48,638 nucleotides of DNA, taken from Lachnospiraceae bacterium. GTDB lineage: Bacteria > Bacillota > Clostridia > Lachnospirales > Lachnospiraceae. Below, in pieces: positions 14,796-22,338 of this stretch. Within the stretch, counting starts at the first letter, position 1. Each line of letters starts with the position of its first letter. Below the pieces are notes generated by a model that saw nothing but the letters and a program-made list of their open reading frames with translations, did no database searches and was not told where the DNA came from. Where the stretch lies: the NCBI GenBank assembly GCA_016282915.1, contig JAEELW010000056.1, positions 1 to 48,638 of the forward strand, in the 5' to 3' direction. Made by a program: the position numbers and the translations under genes.

Positions 14796-17407
14796 TGGGT
14801 TATTTCTTCAAGCTTTCTTTCCGCTATATCCGTAAAAATCCGGCGCGTACCGTTTATTCCACGGTGGGCATCATGCTCACCTATATCATGTGCTTTGCGC
14901 TGCTGACGACCTTTTATTCCCTCTGGGATTATGAATATAAGGATTATTACCGTATTTTTCCCTTTGAATTGTGCGTTCCTTTTTCGGGGGATGAATGGAC
15001 CCCGGATATGATCGAAAATGCAAAGAGGATGGAGAAGGATGAAACGATCGAAAAGCTGACCATCCATCTTAGTGATATATATGAGCATCGCATGGTCCTG
15101 AGCTCTCAGATGAAGCCGGGGAATAAATATGCGCTGTGGATCAAGCTGAAGGATACTTCGGATCTGAAGGCCTCGGCGGAGGAACTGGCCGGGAAATACC
15201 ATTTTGATGTGCATATACAGACGGTGGTGGCGCAGTATCTCAGGCAGGACGATTCCACGGGGACGGCACTTACTAACGTATTCATTACTCTGGCGCTTAC
15301 GGTTTTCGGCGGATTTTTTGTGGTGATACTGCGAAACACCATGCTCATTTCCGTGACGGAACGGGTGCGGGATCACGGGCTGCTCCGCTGTGTGGGCATG
15401 AGCGAGGGACAGCTGCTGGCGTTGCTTTTTACGGAAGGGATACTGATGAGCCTTGCGGCTTCGCTCTTTGGTACCGTTTTTGCATACGGAGGGCTGCAGC
15501 TTCTGGAACCGTGGATACGTGACACGCTGGGATTGAGCAGGGTCTTTGCCTTCGGCTTTTATCCGAAGGCGGTGCTGCTCACTACGTTTCTTGTGATCGC
15601 CGTAACGGTTTTTGCCCTGATCGAGCCCGGAAGACAGGCGGGCCGTATTCCGCCGCTGGATGCGCTGCACGGCGTCTACAGCAGTATGCAGAAGCGGAAA
15701 AAGAAAAAGCCCGCTTCCGGCGGGATCACGGAGAAGGTCTTCGGTGCGGCGGGCTTCTATGCAAGACGGAATTTCAAAAGGGGACGCGGGCATCAGTGGA
15801 CGGTATTTTTTGCGATGTTCTTCAGCGTGACCTTCCTGCTCACGGTGCTCGCTACCTGCGAGAGCTATACCGAGACCATGAAGAAGGAGATGAAGCTGGA
15901 GGGGGAAGGACAGTCGGTATATACTGAGGGACTGACACGGAACTACCGCGAAGGAAGGAGCTATTGCGATTCCTTTTATGATGCGGAAGAGGTGGATGCG
16001 ATCCGTAAGGAACTTTCGGGACTGCCGACTGTGAAGGATACGGTGGCCGTTATGGAGGGCTTTGCATCCCTGAAAAAGGGCGGGAGGTTCTGGCTGGATC
16101 CGCGTATCCGGGAACTGACGGCCGGTGAAAAAAATGTCTATGTCTCCATCACGGGAATGGGAGCAGAGGATCTGGAAAAAGAAAAAGACTTTCTGATCGA
16201 AGGCAGCATCGACTATGAACGCATGAAGGCGGAGCATGGCATACTGCTCTGTGATGCGAGACCGGAAGGAGGAAGGTATTCGGACATAAAAGCCGGAGAC
16301 ACGATCAGCTGTCTCAGTGTGGAAGGAGCGCTCCGTGCCTATAAAGCCTATCAGAGCGCTATCACTGTCGTGTCGGAGCAGAACGGCCTGGATGCCTGGG
16401 GAGACGAGGCAGGCGATATCGTATATTTTGAGAACGGGGAGAAAAAGAGCCGGAGGCAGGATGGAAAAGGCTTAAAGTGTCTTTCCTACCTGACGAAGCA
16501 AGGCGTAGAAGATACGGAGTTTACGCGCCTTCAGGAGGAAGTGCTTGCCGTGCTGCGCGCGCAGGGGATCGACTGCGCCGGGCGGATCGGGGAAGACAGC
16601 ATCGCGATGAGCGATATCCTTTATGCGCTGGAGGAGCTGGAATATGAGAAGGGATACCGTGAAAGCCGTAAGGTGATGGGTATCCTTTCGGACGAGCTCC
16701 TTGAACCGGCGCAGAGCCTTACGGAGACGGAAGGAAAGTTCCTGCGGGTGCTGCTCCCGATGGATTCGGTCCTGGAGGAGATCGCGGAGATCCGGAAGCA
16801 GGCCGGGGCGGAGGGGATGGAGATCCCGGAGAAAGGCCTGTATCAGTCCGGTCCCATGATATATGCGGTCGGCAGCGGTTACCATGCCGGGATACGTATC
16901 CGCCGAGATCTGGAGCTGCTGGATACACGGATACGGGATCGTTCGCGGGAGCTGGAGGGCTGGAGTTACGAAAACCGTGTGATGACGAGCGATGAATATT
17001 TTGAAAGCGTAAAGCTGCTGAAAACGGTAAGGCTGGTGGTGACGCTTCTGGGGGTCTTTATCATCTCGATCTGCATGGTGCAGATCATCAATACCCTGCA
17101 GGCGAACATGCGTCTGCGCAGAAAGGAGCTGTGGCTGTACAGCGTCGTGGGGATGAGCCCCGCGGACCGGCTGAAGATGCAGCTCGTGGAGCACGGCCTG
17201 AGTGCGGTGCTGGCCATCGGCCTGGCTTTGTTGACAAGTTTTCTCGGAAGCTATATCTTAATAAAAAAGCTCCTGGACTGGTCGGGAGACATTTATGTGT
17301 ACCGCTGGCCCTGGGAGGTGGCGCTGCTGCTCACGGGACTGATCCTCGGGATACTCTATGCGGTGAACATGCTGGAACTGAGACGGAGCACAAACTACGT
17401 GACGTGA
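14795..17407 (+). CDS. FtsX-family ABC permease of module 2 with large second extracellular domain
   Basis: 871 residues if the GTG at 14792 is used, 870 from ATG 14795, which I prefer (GGAGG 7 nt upstream). Eight hydrophobic segments are seen: one at about 20-45, three at about 165-280, one at about 330-352 and three in the last 130 residues. That gives two FtsX modules of four helices, with a small first extracellular loop (about 45-160) and a very large second one (about 355-745). The usual BceB has about 650 residues and ten helices, so this is a different subtype, closer to a tandem MacB layout. Position between BceA-like ATPase and a kinase/regulator pair suggests peptide sensing and resistance. 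Confidence 0.88.
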   Translation: MGYFFKLSFRYIRKNPARTVYSTVGIMLTYIMCFALLTTFYSLWDYEYKDYYRIFPFELCVPFSGDEWTPDMIENAKRMEKDETIEKLTIHLSDIYEHRMVLSSQMKPGNKYALWIKLKDTSDLKASAEELAGKYHFDVHIQTVVAQYLRQDDSTGTALTNVFITLALTVFGGFFVVILRNTMLISVTERVRDHGLLRCVGMSEGQLLALLFTEGILMSLAASLFGTVFAYGGLQLLEPWIRDTLGLSRVFAFGFYPKAVLLTTFLVIAVTVFALIEPGRQAGRIPPLDALHGVYSSMQKRKKKKPASGGITEKVFGAAGFYARRNFKRGRGHQWTVFFAMFFSVTFLLTVLATCESYTETMKKEMKLEGEGQSVYTEGLTRNYREGRSYCDSFYDAEEVDAIRKELSGLPTVKDTVAVMEGFASLKKGGRFWLDPRIRELTAGEKNVYVSITGMGAEDLEKEKDFLIEGSIDYERMKAEHGILLCDARPEGGRYSDIKAGDTISCLSVEGALRAYKAYQSAITVVSEQNGLDAWGDEAGDIVYFENGEKKSRRQDGKGLKCLSYLTKQGVEDTEFTRLQEEVLAVLRAQGIDCAGRIGEDSIAMSDILYALEELEYEKGYRESRKVMGILSDELLEPAQSLTETEGKFLRVLLPMDSVLEEIAEIRKQAGAEGMEIPEKGLYQSGPMIYAVGSGYHAGIRIRRDLELLDTRIRDRSRELEGWSYENRVMTSDEYFESVKLLKTVRLVVTLLGVFIISICMVQIINTLQANMRLRRKELWLYSVVGMSPADRLKMQLVEHGLSAVLAIGLALLTSFLGSYILIKKLLDWSGDIYVYRWPWEVALLLTGLILGILYAVNMLELRRSTNYVT

Positions 17408-17419
17408 GACCTTTATGGC

Positions 17420-18076
17420 ATGAAGCTTTTTCTTCTGGAAGATGACGACAATCTGGGAGACGCACTGGTCTATTCCCTCAAAGGGGAGGGAATGGAGGTG
17501 GAGAGGGCGGCCTCTGTTGCGGAGGCGAAGGAAATGTTTCCGCGCAGCGGCTGTGACCTGGCACTCCTGGACGTGATGCTGCCGGACGGGAGCGGTTACG
17601 ACTTCTGCGAGTGGGTGCGAAAGACCGATGAGGATATCCCCGTCATATTTCTCACCGCGCTGGAGGATGAGGAAAACGTGGTGCACGCCTTCGGGACCGG
17701 CGCGGACGATTACGTGACCAAGCCCTTCCGGACCGGGGAGCTGCTGGCGCGGATCCGTGCAAATGTCCGAAGGGCCGGGGGGATGCGCGAGAAAAAACTG
17801 GATGATACAAGGCTCTGTGTCTGGAAGCGTGGGGAACGCATCGATCTGTCTCCCGCGGAATTCAAGCTTTTGAAACATCTGACCGAGGAGAAGGGAAGGG
17901 TGCTCTCGAGGGAGCAGCTTTTATCCCTTTTGTGGGAAAGCGACACGTCAGAAATGGATGCGAATACCGTATCCGTATATATACGGCGTCTGCGGGATAA
18001 GCTGGACGATGCTTCGGAAAAGAGCTGCATTACGACGATACGCGGGGAAGGATACCGCTGGGAGGGATGGACATGA
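17420..18076 (+). CDS. OmpR-family response regulator of module 2 (BceR-like)
   Basis: 218 residues. Receiver with EDDD near the start, phospho-acceptor D51 in LLDVMLPDGSG and Lys in YVTKPF. The C-terminal winged helix ends TIRGEGYRWEG. No strong ribosome binding site is visible in the 12-nt gap after the permease, so translation is probably coupled to it. The stop overlaps the kinase start as ATGA. It most likely binds the inverted repeat at 14017-14030 and raises expression of the transporter when the kinase is active. Confidence 0.93.
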   Translation: MKLFLLEDDDNLGDALVYSLKGEGMEVERAASVAEAKEMFPRSGCDLALLDVMLPDGSGYDFCEWVRKTDEDIPVIFLTALEDEENVVHAFGTGADDYVTKPFRTGELLARIRANVRRAGGMREKKLDDTRLCVWKRGERIDLSPAEFKLLKHLTEEKGRVLSREQLLSLLWESDTSEMDANTVSVYIRRLRDKLDDASEKSCITTIRGEGYRWEGWT

Positions 18077-19146
18077 TCTACCGGGAGGCCAAACGTTTGA
18101 TCATACTGACTTTCATCATCGTGGCCGCGGCACTGCCGCCGGCTTTTCTTTTGTTAAGGCATGCGGAGACGGGAAAAGAAGGGACGGCGTTCTGGCTGCT
18201 GGCAGGGCTTTTCCTGCTGCTGTTTCTCCTGCTGGCGCTGGGAGAAAGCCGGGTGATCGGCTCGCTCTACAGGAAAGTATCGGATGTGGAGAGCATGCTG
18301 GATACGCTCACTGCGGGGGATCATGCGGCTTTTCCGGAGCAGATCCGTAAGGAGGAGGCGCGGCTTATGAACGATACGCTTTTTGCAAGGATCGCGGAGG
18401 AGATACGGGAAGCGGAAGAGATCTTTGCCGACAAGGATGCGCAGAGCAGCCGTGACAAAAAATGGCTGAAGGATCTGATGAGCGATATCTCACACCAGAT
18501 CAAGACGCCCCTTGCTGCACTCGGGATCTATATCGATATCTTCCGGAAGGAGATGCGGGAACATAATGCCGAGGCGGAACAGCTGGCGGATAAAGCGGAA
18601 AGCGCCATGGAGCGGATACGCTGGCTGGTCAGCGGTATGCTGAAGCTGGCACAGCTGGAGTCGGGGACTTATGTGCCGGATAAAAAGGAGCTGCCCGTAA
18701 GGGAGACACTGGATAAGAGCATTCATGCACTGGAAAGCCTGCAGCAGAAAAAGGGCCTGAAGATACGCATCGAAAGCGGAGCAGAGGACGCCGTGATCCT
18801 GCAGGATAAGGATTGGCTTGCGGAGGCTTTTCAGAATATCCTGAAGAATGCGATCGAATATGCGGAGCCGCAGAGCACGATCACGGTCCGGATCACGGCA
18901 TCGCCCATGTCGGTCATGGTGGAGATCACGGATGTGGGAGAAGGGATACCTGCGGAGGAGCTGCCGAAGATCTTTAACCGTTTTTACCGTGTGAAACGCG
19001 CAAACGGTAAGCGCGGCGAAGGCGTGGGGATCGGGCTGGCGCTGGCCAGGCAGATCATCAAAGCCCACGGCGGCATCCTTACGGCGGAAAGCTCCTGCGG
19101 GGAGGCGGCATATACGACGATGCTGGCGACTTTTCTGAAACAGTGA
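18073..19146 (+). CDS. BceS-like intramembrane-sensing histidine kinase
   Basis: 357 residues from ATG 18073, which has GGAGGG six nt upstream and overlaps the regulator stop; the in-frame ATG 18067 is too close to that site. Two hydrophobic segments (about 10-30 and 40-60) are joined by a loop of only about ten residues, the intramembrane-sensing layout in which the transporter itself is the sensor. H-box DISHQIKTPLAAL with H141, N-box NILKNAIEYA and G-box GEGVGIGLALARQI. The HQIKTPL variant of the H-box is typical of the BceS/GraS group. Confidence 0.93.
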   Translation: MIYREAKRLIILTFIIVAAALPPAFLLLRHAETGKEGTAFWLLAGLFLLLFLLLALGESRVIGSLYRKVSDVESMLDTLTAGDHAAFPEQIRKEEARLMNDTLFARIAEEIREAEEIFADKDAQSSRDKKWLKDLMSDISHQIKTPLAALGIYIDIFRKEMREHNAEAEQLADKAESAMERIRWLVSGMLKLAQLESGTYVPDKKELPVRETLDKSIHALESLQQKKGLKIRIESGAEDAVILQDKDWLAEAFQNILKNAIEYAEPQSTITVRITASPMSVMVEITDVGEGIPAEELPKIFNRFYRVKRANGKRGEGVGIGLALARQIIKAHGGILTAESSCGEAAYTTMLATFLKQ

Positions 19147-19194
19147 TTACGATCACGGCCCACAGGCTGTGAACAGTAACAAACAGTGATCTTT

Positions 19195-19220
19195 ACGGCA
19201 GGCCCTCCGGCCTGCCGTTT
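19195..19220 (+). terminator. Rho-independent hairpin after module 2
   Basis: ACGGCAGGCC and GGCCTGCCGT form a perfect 10-bp stem around a CTCC loop, followed by only two T residues before AATAC. It ends the ATPase-permease-regulator-kinase transcript. Confidence 0.75.
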
Positions 19221-19278
19221 AATACTCGCGAACAAAACTTACTGCTGTTTCCGATTTTCGGCCGCGGTATATGCAGTT

Positions 19279-19313
19279 AACGTAAATGTATGCCTGCGGC
19301 ATTCATTAACGTT
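19279..19313 (+). repeat. Inverted repeat sharing an end sequence with the 165-bp palindrome
   Basis: Arms AACGTAAATGTATGCC (19279-19294) and GGCATTCATTAACGTT (19298-19313) match at 14 of 16 positions around a 3-nt loop. The right arm runs into CGTTATACTAG (19310-19320), an 11-mer identical to the right end of the element at 13851-14015 (14005-14015), and then into TATAC, giving the palindrome TATACTAGTATA. Confidence 0.5.
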
Positions 19314-19340
19314 ATACTAGTATACTTCCGGGCCTTCTTA

Positions 19341-19349
19341 TGATAAAAT
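19341..19349 (+). promoter_or_regulatory. Extended -10 promoter for the thioesterase gene
   Basis: TG at 19341-19342, one base, then TAAAAT at 19344-19349, closely resembling the box in front of the BI-1 gene (both continue CGG). The start codon is 98 bp downstream. Confidence 0.45.
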
Positions 19350-19446
19350 CGGATGCAGTGAGTTAAAAAGTAATGCGGCTTCCCGGGCGGGTCATGGCGT
19401 TTTTGGACGATGGCCCGGCAGGCAGCAGGAGGAAGGTCAGTCATTC

Positions 19447-19875
19447 ATGGAAAAATATCTTCATAAAGTCAATTATTACGAAACGGACAGGATGGGGATC
19501 ACCCATCATTCGAATTATATACGCTGGATGGAGGAGGCGCGCGTCGATTTCCTGGAGCGTATCGGCTGGTGCTATGAAAAGCTGGAGAAAGAGGGGATCA
19601 TGTCTCCTGTCATCCGGCTGGAATGCGATTACAAGCTCAGCACCACCTTTGCGGACGTGGTGTCCATCGAAGTCGCGGTGGAGGAATTCAGCGGACTGAA
19701 GCTGAAGCTGGGATACCGTATGTACAATGCGGAGGAGAAGCTGGTTTTTGAGGCAAAGTCCGAGCATTGCTTCCTGGATGAGAAGGGCCGCCTGATCCGG
19801 CTGAAGAACAGGCAGCCGGAGTTTTACGAGTGCCTGAGAAAGCTTGCGGAGGAACGGAAAGAGGAAGCAGGCTGA
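19447..19875 (+). CDS. Hot-dog fold acyl-CoA thioesterase (YbgC/FadM type)
   Basis: 142 residues, normal for a single 4HBT hot-dog domain. The N-terminal motif YYETDRMGITHHSNYIRWME carries the catalytic Asp and the His/Asn surroundings of the YbgC family. These enzymes hydrolyse short to medium acyl-CoA or acyl-ACP thioesters in the cytosol. GGAGGAAGG lies upstream of the ATG. A GNAT gene follows after 48 bp and is probably co-transcribed. The acyl chain preferred cannot be told from the sequence. Confidence 0.9.
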   Translation: MEKYLHKVNYYETDRMGITHHSNYIRWMEEARVDFLERIGWCYEKLEKEGIMSPVIRLECDYKLSTTFADVVSIEVAVEEFSGLKLKLGYRMYNAEEKLVFEAKSEHCFLDEKGRLIRLKNRQPEFYECLRKLAEERKEEAG

Positions 19876-19923
19876 TAATTCCGGGAAGCGGGACAGAGCA
19901 GAGAACGCATTGAGGACAGGAAG

Positions 19924-20409
19924 ATGGATCATGAGATCGTAATGGCCACGGAGGATGACCGGAAGGAATTGTTAGAGCTTTACAGAGTGCAGCACGGAAG
20001 GGAATTCTGTCCATGGAATGAAGGCTATCCCTCGGATGAGACGATCGATTACGATCTTTCACGGGATTCCCTGTTTGTAATGAAGAAAGACGGCACGATC
20101 CGTGCGGCGATCTCCATTGAGAAGGATGAAGACGTTGACAGCCTTGATTGTTGGGATCAGAGTCTGATGCCTTCCGGGGAGCTGGCGAGACTGGCGGTGC
20201 TTCCGGAGGATCAGAACAGGGGCCTGGGAAGGATCATGCTGCAGTTTGGCATGGATGAACTGAAACGACGGGGGAATAAAGGGATCCACTTCCTCGTGAA
20301 CAGATATAATACCCCGGCACTCCGCAGCTACGCGTCCTTCGGCTTTCACACGGCCGGCGAATGCCATATGTATGAGCAGGATTTTTTCTGCTATGAGAAG
20401 GAACTGTGA
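19924..20409 (+). CDS. GNAT family N-acetyltransferase
   Basis: 161 residues. The acetyl-CoA binding motif is ARLAVLPEDQNRGLGRIML (Q-x-x-G-x-G), followed by the typical NTPALRSYASFGFH segment in which the last strand and helix of the GNAT fold lie. AGGACAGGAAG precedes the ATG. The acceptor (small molecule or protein amine) is not readable. It follows the thioesterase in the same direction, and both consume acyl-CoA, but a direct functional link is only a guess. Confidence 0.88.
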   Translation: MDHEIVMATEDDRKELLELYRVQHGREFCPWNEGYPSDETIDYDLSRDSLFVMKKDGTIRAAISIEKDEDVDSLDCWDQSLMPSGELARLAVLPEDQNRGLGRIMLQFGMDELKRRGNKGIHFLVNRYNTPALRSYASFGFHTAGECHMYEQDFFCYEKEL

Positions 20410-20481
20410 GGAAGAAACGGGCAGGGTTCTCCTGTTCTGATCGGAAATAGCCGTTTATTGTAAAAGGGGTTAAGGAGAGTT

Positions 20482-21573
20482 ATGGATAAAGGATCGCTTC
20501 GTGCATTTTATGAGAAGAACATGTACGGTGTCTGGCGGGAAGGCGAGACGCTTCGCTATGAGCTGCTGGGAGAAGATCCGAAAGCGAAGGAGCCTAAAAG
20601 CAATCCCTTTGAGGTGGTGGGCGGCGAGCTGGTAAGGATCTGTGCGGAAACAGCCGGGCGCAGGGCAGAGTTTACCGTGCATGCGTATCTGCCGGAGGAA
20701 GAGCAGAAAAAGCGCTTTCCGAAGGGCTCGCCTTTCCTTATCTGCATGCATCCCATACAGCCCGTGGATTACCTTCTGTCGCAGGGGTACGCAGTATTTG
20801 TGCTTGAGATCGGAAAGATCGCGTCTGACGATACAAAGCATCTGGGGGCGTTTTATGAGCTGTATCCCTATGGGGAAAAAGCGGAAGAGCAGACCGGCGT
20901 TCTGATGGCCTGGGCCTGGGGAGCGTCCAAGGTGCTGGACGCGGTATATGCGGGGCTGGACAAAGAATATGCGCTTGATCCGGAGGCTTCCATGGTGACC
21001 GGCGTATCAAGGTGGGGCAAAGCCACCGCGGTCTGCGGCGCTTTTGACCGGAGATTCCGCATGAGCATTCCGGCCTGTTCCGGCGCCGGCGGCCTCGCAT
21101 TATATGCATTCACGTCGGAAGGAAAAGCTTATGATCTGAGCAAAGTGGGGGGCCCTTCCGAATATATCTACGGAAAGAACGAACCCCTCGACTGCCTGCA
21201 GTCCGATGCCGAGAGAGGGTGGTTTAATGACGCCTTCCTGCAGTACAAAGCGCCTTCGGAGATCCCCATGGATCAGGAGAACCTCATCATGCTTTCGATG
21301 GATGCGCAGAGGTATTATTTCATCATTGCTGCCTGCATGGGCGAGGACTGGGTGAATGCGCCGGCCATGTGGGAATGTTATAAGAAAGCGGATGCGGTCT
21401 ATAGGAAGGAAGGTCTTGGTGACCATCTCGTGCTTCACTTTCACAAAGAAGGCCATGCGGTTCTCGAAGAGGATGCCGCCCTTTTTATCCGCTATTTTGA
21501 ACATATGTATTACGGAACGGAAAAGGATATCGATATGGACGCGCTGAAGACAAGCGTCTTTGAAGGGCAGTAA
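20482..21573 (+). CDS. CE15-like (glucuronoyl esterase family) alpha/beta hydrolase, cytosolic
   Basis: 363 residues without signal peptide. The nucleophile elbow VTGVSRWGKATAVCGAFD (S176) corresponds to the GCSRxGKG motif of carbohydrate esterase family 15; it is followed by IPACSGAGG as in that family. The probable catalytic His is in HKEGHAVLEED near residue 326. CE15 enzymes cleave esters between lignin alcohols and the 4-O-methylglucuronic acid of xylan and are normally secreted. Lack of export signal here suggests action on imported oligosaccharides or on another ester. TAAGGAGAG lies upstream of the ATG. Family call is good, substrate is inference. Confidence 0.78.
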   Translation: MDKGSLRAFYEKNMYGVWREGETLRYELLGEDPKAKEPKSNPFEVVGGELVRICAETAGRRAEFTVHAYLPEEEQKKRFPKGSPFLICMHPIQPVDYLLSQGYAVFVLEIGKIASDDTKHLGAFYELYPYGEKAEEQTGVLMAWAWGASKVLDAVYAGLDKEYALDPEASMVTGVSRWGKATAVCGAFDRRFRMSIPACSGAGGLALYAFTSEGKAYDLSKVGGPSEYIYGKNEPLDCLQSDAERGWFNDAFLQYKAPSEIPMDQENLIMLSMDAQRYYFIIAACMGEDWVNAPAMWECYKKADAVYRKEGLGDHLVLHFHKEGHAVLEEDAALFIRYFEHMYYGTEKDIDMDALKTSVFEGQ

Positions 21574-21605
21574 AAAAACCATGGGGACGGGCCCGGTGTT
21601 TTTTT
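21572..21605 (+). terminator. Hairpin with A and T runs after the CE15-like gene
   Basis: Seven A residues directly at the stop codon, ACC, a GC-rich centre (GGGG/CCC) and GGTG lead into seven T residues. A and T tracts can pair, so it may terminate in both directions. Confidence 0.55.
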
Positions 21606-21647
21606 GAAGCAGGTCCGGCTCTAAGATTAAAAAAGGAAAACAGGATC

Positions 21648-22226
21648 ATGTCAAAACTTGCACTTTTATTTCCGGGGATCGGATATACCTGTGACAGGCC
21701 GCTCCTATACTACGGGCGGAAGCTGGCCGGGAAGGCAGGGTACGAGATCAGCACGGTCTCTTATGTCTATGACGGGGATATGAACATCCGCGGAAACGTA
21801 CAGAAGATGGAGGAAGCCTTCAGGGCTTTATACGGACAGGCGCGGGAGCTGCTTGCCGGCGTGGAATACGAGCGTTACGAAGAAGTACTCTTTCTGTCAA
21901 AGAGCGTCGGAACGGTGATCGCCGCCGCTTATGCGAAGGAACTGCGGGATAAGGGGATCGGCGGAAATACAAAGCTCCGGCATATCTTCTATACGCCATT
22001 GGAGTATACCTTCAAATATGATCCGGACGAAGCTATAGCATTCCTTGGAACAGCTGATCCCTGGTGTGTCCCGGAAGAGGTGATACGGATCGCGAAGGTA
22101 CGCAAGGTGCCGGTGCATGTATATGATAATGCAAACCATTCCCTGGAGACCGGGGATGTCATTGCGGATCTGAATATCCTGAAAGACGTTATGGAAAACA
22201 CGGAGGCGTTTATCCGGAAAGCCTGA
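21648..22226 (+). CDS. Small alpha/beta hydrolase of unknown substrate
   Basis: 192 residues. Starts ALLFPGIGYTCDRP, a typical first strand and oxyanion loop. The nucleophile is probably the Ser in FLSKSVGTV (SxSxG instead of GxSxG), the acid the Asp in GTADPWC and the base the His in NANHSLETGD. It resembles small hydrolases often annotated as phosphoglycolate- or esterase-like without experimental function. AAAGGAAAACAGG precedes the ATG. The last 14 codons have been duplicated just downstream in another frame (see repeat at 22181-22268). Confidence 0.7.
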   Translation: MSKLALLFPGIGYTCDRPLLYYGRKLAGKAGYEISTVSYVYDGDMNIRGNVQKMEEAFRALYGQARELLAGVEYERYEEVLFLSKSVGTVIAAAYAKELRDKGIGGNTKLRHIFYTPLEYTFKYDPDEAIAFLGTADPWCVPEEVIRIAKVRKVPVHVYDNANHSLETGDVIADLNILKDVMENTEAFIRKA

Positions 22227-22268
22227 AAGCTGTTATGGAAAGGGCAGAAGTGTTTATCCGAAAGGACC
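22181..22268 (+). repeat. 44-bp tandem duplication at the end of the alpha/beta hydrolase gene
   Basis: Unit 1 (22181-22224) and unit 2 (22225-22268) align along their length with several substitutions; both contain GTTATGGAAA and GTTTATCCG. Unit 1 ends in the final codons of the hydrolase. Because the period is not a multiple of three, unit 2 is in a shifted frame, where a short open frame (ATG 22234 to TAA 22330-22332) repeats the peptide style FIRK. Confidence 0.6.
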
Positions 22269-22338
22269 GAAGAATGTGGCAGAAAGAACGCAGGCTTCAG
22301 GCAGACCGGCGTGAAAGGAGATTCCGGAAATAAAGTTT

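Noticed and set aside
14567-16237. 556-codon minus-strand open frame opposite the module 2 transporter
   Set aside because: The plus strand carries clear ABC ATPase and FtsX genes; the opposite frame has shadow composition and no domain.
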